DNA of 64,000 nt, from assembly GCF_000224145.3 (NCBI RefSeq), contig NC_020177.2:3241649-3305648 (forward strand). Direction: 5' to 3'. Shown one piece after another: positions 35,301-50,300 of the stretch. A program made the translations under genes and the position numbers. Position 1 is the first letter of the stretch; the number at the start of each line of letters is the position of its first letter. Under the pieces are notes generated by a model. That model did not search any database. It had not been told where the DNA came from and saw only the letters and a list, made by a program, of their open reading frames with translations. Source of the stretch: Ciona intestinalis (lineage: Eukaryota > Chordata > Ascidiacea > Phlebobranchia > Cionidae).

Positions 35301-38300
35301 CTATTGTGACGTAATATTACCGCATTCGTTGACGTCACATCCGCATTTGTCTTTCACAACAGTAGTGGTCTGGCACTCAGCACAAGGTACAGGTTCGGGG
35401 CAACCAACTTCAAATGCAGTTGGACAGAGGGCAGGGTCCTGCTGGCATTCATCGTAGATGAAACGCGCCTTGCGTGTCGCCTCCATTGCGGTCCTAGGGT
35501 TAAATATTGTGGGGTGAGGTACTATAGGCATCTAAATCCCATATTTCCTAAACGTGTTTTGAACAAAAAACAACGCTCCTTACGAGTCGCGTGGCTACGG
35601 GTATATATTCGGTCCATATTCTTTGTTTACTACAAAATTCAAAGGAAAAAGCGAATAAAAATATACTCTATCCTACCTTTACCTCCTATCATATATGTTA
35701 CCGCATAAAAATGTTTGATGATGTAAATATAACGACCCATACCTGTAGTCAAGTGTTTCCTTGATAGTGTCCCAGTCGTCTTCCTCCACCTGAAGTTTTT
35801 CAACCATCATGGAAGGTACAATACACCTCATACGCTTGCAAGCTTCAAAGTCCCACCAGGTTTCGTAAAGCTGCGTTAAAAAGGGAATTATTACGCCAAT
35901 ATCTTACTTTGTGACTTCATAATTAAATAGTAATAAACACTTACGCGACGTTTGACGCCCTTGTACAAGCAGGTGTTGTCACAAACTGCAAAAACAAACC
36001 GATTTTAAATATTTTTTCGGTATATATATATTTTTAGAAAAATAGTGTATAGATATTTTTTTGGAATATTTGTTCAGAAAAGAGAGTGCAGTTTCAGTGA
36101 TTCCAGATACTTTTTACTCACCGCAGCAGTTTCGGCTTGGGAAACACATGTCGTTGGTTGCCATGGGGACAATACGTTGATTTTCGGCAGGGTTTGTACA
36201 TTGTTCGGGTGAGTTAAGTGGAGCTGTAACCAACATTTAAATATTATAATCCAATAACATAAAAATGTCAAAGTCTACTCCAGTGTGGTACTGTATTTTT
36301 TTAACGTGTTGTTAAAACAAGCATTGGATGCAAAAATAATTAAAACTTACGGCAAGTAACTTTATCGCAGTCGCATATGTCCTTCACAATGAACAAGCAT
36401 TGGATGCAAAAATAATTAAACCTTACGGCAAGTAACTTTAATCGCAGTCGCATATGTCCTTCACAATGAACAAGCAATTGGATGCAAAAATAATTAAAAC
36501 TTACGGCAAGTAACTTTATCGCAGTCGCATATGTCCTTCACAATGGTTCGGTTTTCGCATTTCTCGCACTGTGTCTCGTCTTCAATGCATGGTGGTATGG
36601 TGGGCGTGTCAGGGCAAATTCCGTTGGCCCAGTCTTCCTCAGACACATAACACCGACGTTTAATGCAACCGTTTTCGTCCTCGTCATAAGCATACCATTC
36701 GGTACCGTTCTGTAAAGAAACATTATTAATATTATAAAAGTTAGATTTTATTTGAATAAAAACTAATGGTGTCATTTTAGGCGAACTATATATTTTAAAG
36801 AATAGAATTTGGTGAATTTATTTTTCTGTTGATTTCATATTTTTTCACGTTATTTCGCTATGACTACTGGGTTAAAATTCAATTTTACGACAACTAGGCT
36901 AAATTGAATGGCTGTAAAGTGTCTTTCCCAGGAGTTATAACACATCAACATCGAGCTTTGAACCTCGTACCCTCTGGATAGAATACGTTCACTATAACCG
37001 CGTTGGTTATGAGAACTTTGTGCATTCGAAATAAAACAAGTTTAAGCTAAATTAAAAGAGATCTTCTGACAATTGTTTGTGATCTTTATAGTACCTACGT
37101 CCGCCATACGGGGAGGCATTATCAGGGTTTGTCGTTAAGTTACTTATATACATACATTAATATAGTTTATTTTAGTAACGGGGTTTATTTTAATATAGCA
37201 TTATAAGATCACTTACAGCGATCTTTTCTCCGTTCCTATCACACAACATCTCGGGTTCGCAATCCCAAATCTCGCAACAGAACTCTGGCACTACACGTGG
37301 TTGCTTCAGGTAAGACCTGTCAATCATTATGACGTCACAAAATAGCAAAATCATCATGACATCACAAAATAGCAAAATCATAGTGACGTCACCCCCCCCC
37401 CCAAAAAAAATTAAGGGGCAAAATTTCCCCAATAAAATGACCTCACAAAATGGTAAAAATATCATGACGTTACAAAGTGGTATAATAATTATGACGTCAC
37501 AGTGCCCACTTACACGTAACAGTCCTTGCATTCTGGCTTGGGGTCAGGACAAGGCACGACTTCTTTTACAGCGAGGTAGCATTTGTTTATATCTGTAGGA
37601 TCAGTGGTATCTGTACACTCGTAGTTGAAGCAGTCCTTGGTCCATTTGTCTCCGACCTGGTACACTTTGCCGTCGAAGTTGCATACACGGCATTCTGTTG
37701 TTCATAAAACATGTTTTTAAGACAGACCAAAAAGTTAAATTGAAAAATTTTGGTACGGAAATTTGGTTTTTAATTATAAAAACTATTTTAAATTTATTCT
37801 TTTTAATAAAAAATTTACCAAAAAAAAAAAATGCAATTAAAACAATGCATTAAAATTTCATTTTATTAAAAATTGACCGCAGACAAATCGGTTTAATGGT
37901 CGTAAAATTGCGCTACGTTTTGTCTATTCGAAAACTATGCGCCGAAGCAGGTAGACATTAAAATCCCACGCTGCAATAATCAACGCATAAAAATTACATG
38001 ACAAATTTTACTAAACGCATAAAAATTAAAAACTTCAAAGAATAAAAATTTTGCATTTTTGTCACTGACCGCAGATGTAGTGGTCGCAGCATTCCTCGTC
38101 AGGGTAGCAACAACTGTTCACTTCGTCTTTTACCATCTCGTAGTTCTCTGGGCACGTAAAGTCAGGGCATGGCATGCGTTGTTTAGTAACATTGTAACAT
38201 TCGTTGTCTTGACCAATGTCCTGAAAATAAAGATAGTTAATAATAATAAGTCGACAGGTTCGCAAGTTTTTTATTGCTGTCGGTATTCTTCTTTGTTCTT

Positions 38301-41300
38301 TGTATTCTAATCTTGTTACTGTATTCGAATAGATAAAAAACCAAAAATTATGGTATGTAAAAAGACGGTATATTCAGGGAAAAATCCCGTGCCAGCGTAT
38401 GAGTTACCAGTTACCACATATAGTAGGATAGAGGAAGATGGGACACCTTTAGCACAGTATATCTAAATATCCTGATCGTGTTTTAAACAATTCAAAACGG
38501 TCTATGGGATAGGATACGGTTTAATAATTATTCGATTTTTTTGTTTACTACTAAATGTGACGAGAAAATAGAATGAAAGGGTATCCCATCTTTCCCCCAC
38601 CCTACTACATGTAACTTTGTGGGCAAGTTGTGATCCATTTGTCCAACTAATAAAACACAGTAAAAATTACCTTGTTATTGTTGCATACGTAAGTATCATA
38701 GCAACCCCTTTCAACGTCTCCAACAGTCCAAGTCGATCCAACTTCCTTGTCCTTCATTACGTCATCCTCGAACTTACAGTACGGGCAAACTATAACGAAA
38801 ACACCCTTTGTGCGAAATTTCAAAAATTGCCATGTAGCAACTTATTTCTCATAAACTATTGTTCATTTATAAAAAATTGCGGCACGCCCGATTTCTAAGA
38901 ACCCCTTTATTAAACCGTAATGCTTCCGATCTAATGAAAAATTTAGTTATAAATAACTTACCGCATCGCACGAGCTCGACGCAACCGCATTCAGTAATCC
39001 TGGTGACAGCTTCATCGTACGGGCTTGGGCATTCTTCAGTCGGTGGGCACGGCACTGGTTCGCATGTCTATGAGGTCACAAATCGTTACTATGACGTCAC
39101 TAAGGCGATTCAAACAAATCAAACCTCTTTCAAGCAACCATCTTCGTCAACATCGTTAGTACAGGAGCAGTCTTCGCATTTTCGTTCGTCTTTTCTGTAG
39201 ACACGTCTCCAGTTTTCTTCCGGCTGTACAAAACAGAAGACATTAACTTATATATTTACAAAGATGCACCTCAATCTCACAGCTATGACGTCATAGCAAA
39301 CAGCCATGACGTAGAAAACAGCTATGACATAGCAAGCAACTATGACGTCACACATACCAAGTAGGTCGAGTTGTCGAATTGATCCCAGCATACATGGTCG
39401 CAGGTGCATTCATAACATGGCTCTCTGCAGGGATCCGATGGCACCATCTTGCGGAGGTATGGGAATGTGCAGTTGATCAATGGGCATCGTGGGATCGGCT
39501 CTGTTATGCAATAATATATTGTATGAACGAAGGACACTTTATTATTCTGGTGGGCGACGAAACACAGTCCTTATAATACGGGTGTTCTTTTTCATACGAC
39601 TCGTGCCCGCATACGAGTTACCATGTATATAACTTTTCGTGGTAATTGTAATTTGTTTTTTTTTGTATAGATTACATTTGAACAACCAACTAGTAACCAA
39701 TGGGCTGGCCCCAGTTGGGATTAAATATCTTTCTGAAGAAAGAGCACATACGCCTATAATGGTAACAGCTTACGTGCGAGGTAAAAAAACTCATAACGTT
39801 TAGGCAGAAACGTTGATCCAAACAGTCACGACAAAACATGGCCAAAGCCATACTTACCACAGATGTACTTGGGGCAACCACATTCGTCGTCCTCCGTTCC
39901 TTCTATGGTGTGGCATGGCGGGCAATCTGCTGGTTTATGACAAATCTGCTGATGGTATGGACAATCAGACTGGTTCGTTCTTGGCCCTTCGAACCCTTTC
40001 TTTGGATCGAAGCATTGGTGCCAGCAGCCGTCCATTTTCCACTCGACGTCGGGCTAAAAATTAATAACGTCATGATGTTGTCATGTTCGTAAAAGGGAGG
40101 TACTTACCTCGAAAGCGCTAACTTTGCCGTCGATCTTCACCAAACACTGTTCGTTACATTCTGAAAACATAACAGTTTTAGTTTCAACACATCCCTTTTT
40201 TAATTTAACATAACTTTGTGTCGCGACGTCATCAAAGAAATTATGACGTCATAAAACGGGTGACGCAACGAAAAAAATAAACAACGCTATTAAACTTATT
40301 GCGTCACTGAACGATACGTCATCAAATCGTGACTTCATTATACACAACTTCATTCAATTTTATTACCTAACCATTTATTTTATTGCGTAACGGATTGATA
40401 CGTCATCAAATTAAAGGTGAAATCATTCTCCCTTGCTTACCGCATCCGTAGGTGTCGCAACATTGCCATTTATCCAATCCAGTAATAACGCTGTGCATGC
40501 GGTCTGGGCAGTCTGGGCGTACACCGCATGTGACATTCTCGTAGTTGAAAATGTTAAAGCAGCCGTCGTCGCCTCGGACTTCACGTGTGCACTCAAATTT
40601 AAGGCATTTCTTGTTCCAACGCTCGCCGATCTAAAGAAGTGACAGCGTTGAAAAGTTGGTTATTTTTAAAGGTTTGTGAGCAAAATACTTACGCCAACGA
40701 GTCGCTTTTTGTTGTACACGTCGTAGTCGGTACATGAATCGCACACTGTAAGATGAAAGACATTGTTTTAAAAGGCATGAGAGAAATAGTCTGGGTACAA
40801 GGATCAGCCAAGAATATTTATGTCTTATAAGATTTTGCCCTGAATTAAAATATTTGCCCCTAACCAATTACGCACCGAAAAATTATCAAAATAATAACGA
40901 GTTCAAACTTATTTACGTTATAAATGGCCAAGTAAGCATAGGGTGATTTAGAAATATAAAAAAGAGTTACCCTAACGGAAAAAGGCGCCATAAATTGGAT
41001 GGACAGCTTAATGTCATAGTAAATAGAGAAGACGTGCTTAAACATGTGAAAAAAACAGTTGCTTACCGCATTCGCCCCATGGGCAGCAATCGGCTGGGCG
41101 GGTTCTGTTCACCCAGATATAACCTGTAGCGCAAGTGGGTGTAGGTCCGGTGGTGCATGGGTGCTTCTCCACACCGATCTTATGGCATTGTCTGACTTCA
41201 GATTTTGTGGCACAAGTATCGGTGTAGCAGCAGTTGGACTCTGCTGGGTCCTCACACCAGTCGCGAGATTGACCAGGCTAAAAAATGGTAAATTTATAAA

Positions 41301-44300
41301 AAGACTTTTTGATGATTATAAGCAAGATTTTTTACAATATTTAGAAAAGTGATTCTAAACTTGGTGTAAAAAAAAATGTAAAAAATTGTTGCTATGGTAA
41401 CTTACGACAATCGATGAGTCAAGAGTTCCATCTTCATGCTGACAGACGTCACATACTGTAAGTAATACACATAAAATAGATCAGAGGTTGTGTCAGGATA
41501 CTTAAAATGTCTTAAAAGCATGTAAACAGAGCGTTTTTTCACGGCACACTTTGATCCTCTGGAGCTGTTTGCTGTACACCATTTTTTCTTGAATTGTTAT
41601 AAACTATTGAAATCCTTTTTCTCAAATTATGTTAATTAGTTTTCGGTGATTTAGGAAACCTTTTTATATACATACCGCAGTCCCAGCTCATTGGACAGCA
41701 AGAATCATTTGTTGCGAAAACCACAAGTTTTTGATGTTCCTCGCATATTTTGTCTATTCCTGTGTCCACACATTCGTGTTCCTTTTCAATCTGTTACAAA
41801 ACAAGAAGCTTTGAATAGCCGTCATATATTACATACTGTGGGCATATATTAAATATTATTAAATTTTATCGCTTCAATATAAATAAAAAAAAGGTAAGAC
41901 TACTTAACAAAACCAAAAATACAGAAAAAACACAGTTGTTATAATATGCTCATGAAGTGGTTATCACAGAAGAACAGAAGTAGTTATTACATAAAAGGCA
42001 TGACCATTCAACCAACAAAAATACAAATAGGAAAACAAATTACAAAAAAAACCTTAATGCTATAAGTGGAACAAAAGTGTGCAATAATAAAACACAACCT
42101 GTACAATTGAGGAAAGATATCTATAAAAGGTTTATAAGTTTAGTTCCAAGCTTTGGTTTATATGCTAATATTTCTAACCTGGACATTGCATTGAGGTTCG
42201 GTAGCATCGGGATGTGCAATGCAGTAATACTCCTTGCAGTAAGTGAGGGGTCCTGAGGTTGGTACTGGGTCGAAACTGTAGAAACAATTGTAATATTAAC
42301 AATAAAATTTGTAACAACTTAAGTACTAATAAAAGCTTAGATTTATATTTTGACTAATAAAAGCTTTGTATTTTTAAAGTATTTTGGGTAATATAAATAA
42401 CTTTTTCAAACAAAGTTTATGTCTTGTGGCCTACCAAGATACAGAATAGAAAAAAACGTACAAAACAACTCTAAACATAAAGTAAACTCCTAAATTGAAG
42501 TAAAACCTAATATCTTACTTGAACACCTTCTTCCATTCATCTCCCATTTCTCTTCCTTCTTCACAAGAATCCTCACGGATGATGCATTCTGTTTGCAAAA
42601 GGTAGGTTTACTTATCCAAGTGAAATGTAGTAATCTTTACTTTCTGGCTTAGATCACAACACTGGCGTAATCGAAAGTCCCATGGTTTGTCTCACCAAAG
42701 GACGTCACCCATATAGAATAGAATGTTTGGGTAATGGGGAACTCTAGTCTATCCAAAGCCCCATGACTTGTCTTGTTGTAGTAGCCTACCTCACCCATAC
42801 AAAATAAAAGCACAAAAAAATAAAACAATTGTGCACACCATGCTCAATTAAGGGAATTGAATCAGCACTTTCCAAACTAACTTCTTTTCCAAAGTTGTTT
42901 CAGTCACTTCTCATTATAATAACTAAAATTGTATGACAAACTATAACTTACTCTTCTCGCAATCTCTGCAGTTCTTACAGAGAGAGGTTGTGGAATTGAC
43001 ACAAGTTAGCTCATAGAAGTATGGGTCATATGTTGGTTTTGGTTTGTATTCTTCCTCACAAATGTAAAGTCCGATTGTTCCATTATAGCAGAGATCACCC
43101 TCAGTGGTTGAGGCACACACCTCTTTTTCACAAGTATCGGTGTCTAATGGAAAGTACTTGGTCTCTCCAGGCTGGAAAGGGAATGAATAAGTGTGAAACT
43201 GAATAGGTTTGATTTTATTCTAAAAGAACTTACAGCAATTCTCATGACCCCACCAGCTTTGGTCTTACATACATTGCATGGCTCTGTAATGAATAAACGA
43301 ATGAATTTAATCACTATTCTAAGAAAGCTTATCTAAATATTTTTTGCTATTTTTTAAAATAAAAATCAGATTATTTAAAAAAAAATAATTCTTGCAAAAG
43401 GTATTTTTTTTACCAAATTATAAATAAACTTAAAATCATACCACAGACTCTGCATCTGTTCTCTTCAGAGTAGCGGGTGCATTTCTCCTCACGGAACATC
43501 TTAGAGATGCATTTTTGGGTCATCTCATCCAGAATGTAACCCTGTAACATGTTTAGGATATATCAGGTGTTGATGGCAAGGTTTGGGGGGGTAATAAAAT
43601 GTGAGTGATTTAACAAGATCAGTAAAGTAATCCTCTGGCAAATTAAAATAAATAAAAAAAATCTCTCACAGCACAAATAAAGGTAAAACTTTCTGTTTGT
43701 ATTACTATGTCTTTTTTGGACAAATGGATTAGAGGAATTGCCAGTAAGAATTTTAAGGTACACATGTTTACAATGTCTACTACACCATCAAGCATCAAAC
43801 CTGGTATCTACTATCTATTGGTTAGGATGTAAACGCTAAACTACTGGGTCACAGCACCAGACAAAGAGAAAAATGTATATTTATTGGTTTGCCAAGTTCA
43901 AAACAGACTGTGATATATTAAAAATACCCTGAAGTACTAATATTCGGAAAAAATTTGTTCATAGGTTGAAGGAATAATATATTCTTACTTCTGGGCACTT
44001 AGGGAAGCAGCCTTCAACACACCAGTTTGTGTCTTCTGGAGATTGGCATTCACAGCAAGTGTCAGTGATGCACGTATCGCATCCTCTGTAGTGCCATGTG
44101 CATTCATCACCCTTGTTGTAAATCTCACACATCAGAGCTGGAAACACAGGAACATTTTGACATTTGGAAAAAAAAATAATAAACGAAAATTAGGAAAAAA
44201 AGATATTGCAAATTAAATGTGATTTCTTCTTTAATTGACATCGAAACATTACAAAAACTTTGAACTCAAAACACTTAAACAAATTTTAAAAATTATTTAA

Positions 44301-47300
44301 CTTACGACATCGCTTCATGTTTCTCCATTCCACCACAACTCCCTTCTGTGCACATTGGTGCGCGTAGTCAGCGATGGCCGTGCACGTGCATTCGCAGTCA
44401 CCACCCATGTCACAACCGCAAGTGTCCATCACGCACGCCTCGTAAAACTTGCATGGACAAAGCTGCAAAAAAGTGTTATTTAGGCAGGGTTTGGGAAAAT
44501 TGTGAATATGTCTTAAATTATTTTGTTTTTCGGCGAAAACTTAAAAAGAGCGAATTTGAAACTTCAATGTGATGTAATTCTAATACAAAAAAAAGATTTT
44601 TTCCAAATTTAATAAAAAAGAATTACTGAAAAAAATTCAAACGAAATGAGTTCCCACCTTGGCGTGACAATCTCCAAATAGTTCAGAATCCATAATAGCT
44701 TGGCATTTTTTCTCGGCCCATTCACGTCTTTCAGGTCGAAGTTTGCAAGTGTCATTTATTTGAGATTCAAAGGTGGCGTCCTTGCAGGTCAGAGTTGAAT
44801 CTGGCACCTGTAGTGGTTAAAGTATGGTTACGTATCTGTGGGCATACATATTGTGTGCCTTTTGCAATATCCTTAAATTAAGAGTACGCTTCAGTTTCAG
44901 AAGCCTAAACTTTACTTTTAATTTATTTATTAAAGTCTTAAAACTTTCTTCGTTAAAATCTTAAAAAAAAAAAGTTTTCATTTTTTTGATAAATGTTTTA
45001 ATTTTTTTTAAATGTTTTAAAGTTTCACAGTTTGGAAAATGCCCTTATTCAGACAAAATCTTAATAAAACAACACAGTAATTTTTAGTCACAGTTGTTCC
45101 ATCCACCTTCCAGCTGTTCCCAAATTCCACAGCATCTCCCATTGCCCCACCACTGGTCGTATAATCGTTGCTGTCGATTCCGTCAAAGTTTCCACACAGC
45201 CCACAAACAATACCCTAAAAAAAGTTTTGTTATACCTGGCCATTGGGGTTACAAAATAAACTTTATTAGATTTGTAAAATAAACTTATGCTGAAAATTTA
45301 ATGAAACTTATATAAAATTGTATGAATTTATTTTTCTCAAAAAAAAAGAATTTATAACTTAGTTATAAAAAAATTCTATAAAAAAATCAGTCAAACAGAA
45401 ACTACAAAAATACTAAATTAAAGACTACATAAATGCATTTGCGTTAAAATAATTTTCAACATACACATCTATATAATTTTGAAAATGTAACTTCTTTTGA
45501 GTCAACGTATTACTTCATAAAAAGATATAACTACATGAGTCATAAAAACAAAACGCACCTGGAACTCTGGTGTCAGACGAATGTAAATTCTGGTTCCGTT
45601 GTCCCATAGCACAGTGATTCCAATACAGGTGGAAATCTCAGTGAAAAGACCTGAAATAAAACATTGATTTATTTTATTTATTTTTAATGATATAAAAAGT
45701 TTTAAAAAGACCTTTTCGGCAAGATGGTTACATGGCATCAACCCACACAATTGTATATTTAGTTACTTGAAAGCCAAGAATAAATAATTAAATAACAAAT
45801 TAAAAAAACATGGAAATTGATACACACAATACTGCTCCTGTTTATGAGCAACACATCTTAAGTTTGAAATTTGGTAAAAAAATGAATTACCTTTCTGTTT
45901 AACGGTGAAAATTTCTGCGGTTCTGTGGTCAGTGAAGCCGGTGATTGCACGTCGGAACCGTGTGTTCTCAATTGAGTGAATGTGAGGTTCCATACCTTGT
46001 GTCAGTTCAATTTGCTTGTTCTAAACAAAAAAAATAATTTATTTGTAAGTTCATGTGAAAAAAATACTTGTTGCTTTGATTAGTAAAGGTCTGAAACATA
46101 ATCACATAACATAGCTTTTTTTGATCTCTTGGAAAATGATACTGAAGATTGTGTTGTTTAAAGAACAAAGAGTATTTAAAAGAAACAAGGCCATAAACAA
46201 GATCTGTACCTAGTTTAAAACTAATTTAACATACCTTTATGGTAATGACCACAGTTTTGGAACATGTAAGTCCAGTGGAACCGCAAAGTACGTTCTTAGT
46301 TGTAATGCTGAAGAGTCCACCACCTGGGTTGTTGGGGCAATAATCCTAAAACGACATAAAATATTTAAAATATTGACCAAAAGATTCTGAACAATGTCCG
46401 AAATTTAAATATTGATCGAAACATTTAAACATGAACCAAAACAATTTTAAACCTTCACCAAAAAGATTTAACAGTTTCATATTTTAATACTGTATTTTTA
46501 ATGTTTTAATACCGTAATATTTCATAGCTGTAAGTGAACAAGAATAAATTTTATCAGTAAAATAATATGACAGTTAGTTTAAAAACTAACTTACAGTGGC
46601 AAGAACGTATTCACACGTGCCATGGAAATCATAGAAAAGTCCGTCAAAAGTTTGGTAATGAGAGCCACCACTGGAGGAGCAAGTGCGTGGGCACGCCTCG
46701 TCTGTGCAAGTAAATATTCCGCCGTTGCAAGTGCTAAAAACAAAAAAATTACTTATGCTTGTATAAGATTAATGAATGACACTTAAATATTATAATAGTG
46801 GGCAATGACAGTCATTATGGAACAGGTATCTTGTTTCTTACACCTCATCGCCGATTACAAGTAACTTTGTATGTAACTTAGTGGGTATTTGTTTTTTTCT
46901 TTTATATGTCTGACAACTTTAGAATTACATTATTAACCACTATGGTGGTGCAATGGATGTTAAGTGTCATGCCCACATTAGCTGCAGCATATAAGCCCAC
47001 CTCTTTAAAAATAAAAATATCCCTCTCCTAAACAAATCTACACCTGTGCAATCTAAATGGATTGTATTATTGAATTAGACGACAAGTATAATTTTACTCT
47101 ATTCTATTCTATGTGGTTGAAGTCCACGTCGTGGGGCCTAAGATTTAGGTGCCCATTACCCCAAAGTATATATGTAATTACCAGACATTGCAGTCATCAG
47201 TGTAGCTTTCACCAGGTTGGTAATATTTTTCATTGCTTCCCATGCATCCACATTCTTCCAATGGTACACACTTCATTGATGGGGTGCAGTATAGACCAGG

Positions 47301-50300
47301 TGGACAAGCACATCCTGTGTTTGAATAAGGTAAAAGGTTTTGATGTTTTTGTACTTTTTTAATTCAAAGAGACAAAAAAAGTTGTTAATTCAAAGAGAAA
47401 AAACGAAACAGGGAAAAAAATGTATAAAATAGCAAAAAATAAAACAAATATATAAATACAGAAACCTATTGAAACAGAGACAAATATTTAAAAAAAATAA
47501 AAGGCAGAAAAAATAAATCTTCTTAAATCTTAGAATGAAGTTTTTTTGAGAGCAGTTTATAAATAAGTTTATTTATTTTCTCACCTGACACGCACTCTTC
47601 CACCAATACAGGCATGAACGGTGCCGAACATGAGTTCATTTCAGCTGCAGCAGCGAAACCAGGTTCCACGTTGGCGCAATCATACCATACCATTTCTCCT
47701 GGACATTCCTTCTCCACATCTGTATGTGATGTAACAATAGACTTTATGACATGCATGGGATGTGGCAATAATCTTTATGAAATAGATAGGATAAAGTAAT
47801 AAGGGTACAACAGCCACGAATTTTAACAGAAACTCTTTTTCACACCATAGCGTGTTTTATACATAGCATACAACTGTTGTTTTGCTGTTGGATTCTCTTC
47901 GTTTTTTAAATAAAAAAAGTGGATTCTTCAAATAACTGATAGGGCCTATACAGTTTGCATGTATAAGTTAGACACAACTTGGGTTTTTCTGCATTTTTTA
48001 CACATAATTAAATAACTTGAATATATAAGGCGTAACATTTGATAAATAAAATGATTAATTAATCACTGAATGAATTAATGAATGAATGGCTTTATTTTTT
48101 CTGTGATCACAGTCACAAAGATATAAAATGTTTAACCAAAACTTTAACTTACCGTAATTGTCACACTGCATTGAGCCAGAGGTGCAAGTACTGTGGAAAT
48201 CAAAGTAAAAATTACATTAATATTTATAAATAATTTTGATAAAATACTATTAGTGTATCTCAGAAAATAAGTTATTTCCACTATATGCATATAACATAAA
48301 ACTAAATACATATTTCCAGTAATTTTCCTTCTTTTTAGGCAACTCAAAGTTAAAATTTCATACATGAAAAATTAAACCAAGCAGATGTTCTTTATATATC
48401 TTCAAAATTTATTTGTAACTTTTGTAATTTTTATGCAAAAACAATTTTAAAAGTTAAGTTACACTACAGAAGCAAGAAATTACCATTTCAATCCCAAAGT
48501 TTCAAATTTGGTGATGGATCTTGCTTCATACCATGCGTCACGGTAATAACAACCACATTCCTCTTGTGAAACACAACTTCCTGCAAACAGGAAAAAAATA
48601 AATGAAAATCTATAGAACTATATTGTTTGAACTAGTTTTAAAAGCTTTTTAATGTAATGGTTGTAAAAAAAATGTAATTGTCATTTTTTTATTAAAATTT
48701 ATAAAAATAAAAATAAATCACCATTCAGAACTTTATAATTGTACTTTTTAGAATTATTTTAAAATCTTTTTTTATTGTAATCCTTGTAAAAAAGATTTGA
48801 AACGTCTTTTTTTTAATAAAAAATTATGAAAAAAGTAAAAAACTACCATCAGCGCTTTCGTATGTTCCAGGTGGGCAGAAGCATCCAGCATAACATGCCT
48901 GTGTACAGAAAAGATCAATTGACTGGCAAGAGGTTGTGCAAGTACTTGAGCAATCCGCCAACACACGGTCGTCAGGACAAACAATTGCTATAGAAAAAAT
49001 ATTTTAGAACAATTTAAAAATATAACAATATTTAAGATTCATTTTATGCTGTAGAATTCTTAGAGGTCTGTATAGGAATCCTTGGCTTAATAATGAACTT
49101 ATACTTTTTGCTTATACAAATAAGAGGGGCAAGCAGTAAACCTGAATTTTAGGAATTTTAATAAAGCTACAGTTTTAAAAAAAAGTTTTTAAATTTTGTG
49201 TTTTATTGCAGACTGTAAGATATTTATATACACATAACTTCACACAAGTTAAGTTTAAATTTAAATTATGCAAAATTTTAATGCTTGCCTAAACAACTTT
49301 TAAGCAGCTCTAAAACTGGTCCAAAAATACTTTGCTAATATTTTATCATTTATAATAAAAAAAAATTGAAATAATTTAAAAAACTTACGACAGAATTCTC
49401 CAAGGTGAATTGGAAGCCAGGTGTTTGTAAAACCAGCATTCGTGCAAACTGATAGAACAGATGTGACGAAGTTACAGATCACTTGGTCTCTCATCTCATA
49501 GTTGCAGTTGCAAGCATCTTCAACACACATGGAATGGACCTTTGCAAGTTCTACCACGGATCCACAAGGACGGTTTGCGTCATCAAGGAGATGTCCGCAG
49601 ACGTGCTCAACATCATCATCTAGTGAACGAGAAATTAAAAAAAAGGATTTTAAATAGAATTAATGGTGACTGGTGTTTTTTTAATATCTACTTTGCTATA
49701 CAGGTTGGCGTAAATGAGTAACTGCTAAGCAAAGTAAGGAAAACATAATGATATTAATGAATGGATTACACTTATTTAACCTCGTTTGACAGAGAAGCGT
49801 TTTCTTTTTAACACATAGGTGTCCTATTACATACAACTAGTGCTTGCTTTACTAGTATGCGTTTTTGAGGGGGTGAATTAAGGTTTGTTTTTTTTGTATG
49901 GGTTAAAATTTAGACAACCCATTATGACCACTGAAGCAATGAATAGGTCTGGTCATAGCCAAGGACAATTTTTCTAGTATCAGTAGTTAATAATACACCA
50001 GTAAATGTATAGCAACTAAAGTACTGTTATCAAATGTTTTGTATAGATTTACCGTAACAGATAGATGGGAAATAACGTTCAGTGTTTTTGCAAGTTACGT
50101 CACGCCTCCAAGCTGCTACAAATTCTTCCACTTCCTGAAATTAATATATATATATAAATATTAAAAATATACAAAATACCGAAAAAATACTTTATGATAT
50201 TTTTTAAGTTTACCACCCCAACTATAATATTTTTGTACTAAAAGAGCAATTTCAAAAAATCTATCAAAAAAAAAATATTTGGAAAAAATAATTTTAAAAT

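Larger units (their letters stand above)
32410..44145 (-). other. Array of Cys-rich VWC-like modules between D3 and D4
   Basis: About 30 exons, near 1,400 residues. A loose module recurs: CxxC, then VGxxWxxxCxxxxC (for example [18 protein letters not shown] and [13 protein letters not shown]), a CPxPxPxC stretch, then a CCxxYxC-type close (CCDHYIC, CCDTYGC, CCKQYDC) or a DxCGCxxxxC close ([20 protein letters not shown]). These resemble VWC and TIL-like folds. In mucins this position is the Ser/Thr-rich tract and in VWF it is the A domains. Confidence 0.8.

Noticed and set aside
36317..36545. CRISPR-like direct repeats
   Set aside because: Units are contiguous with no spacers, and they contain exon and splice-donor sequence of an animal gene.
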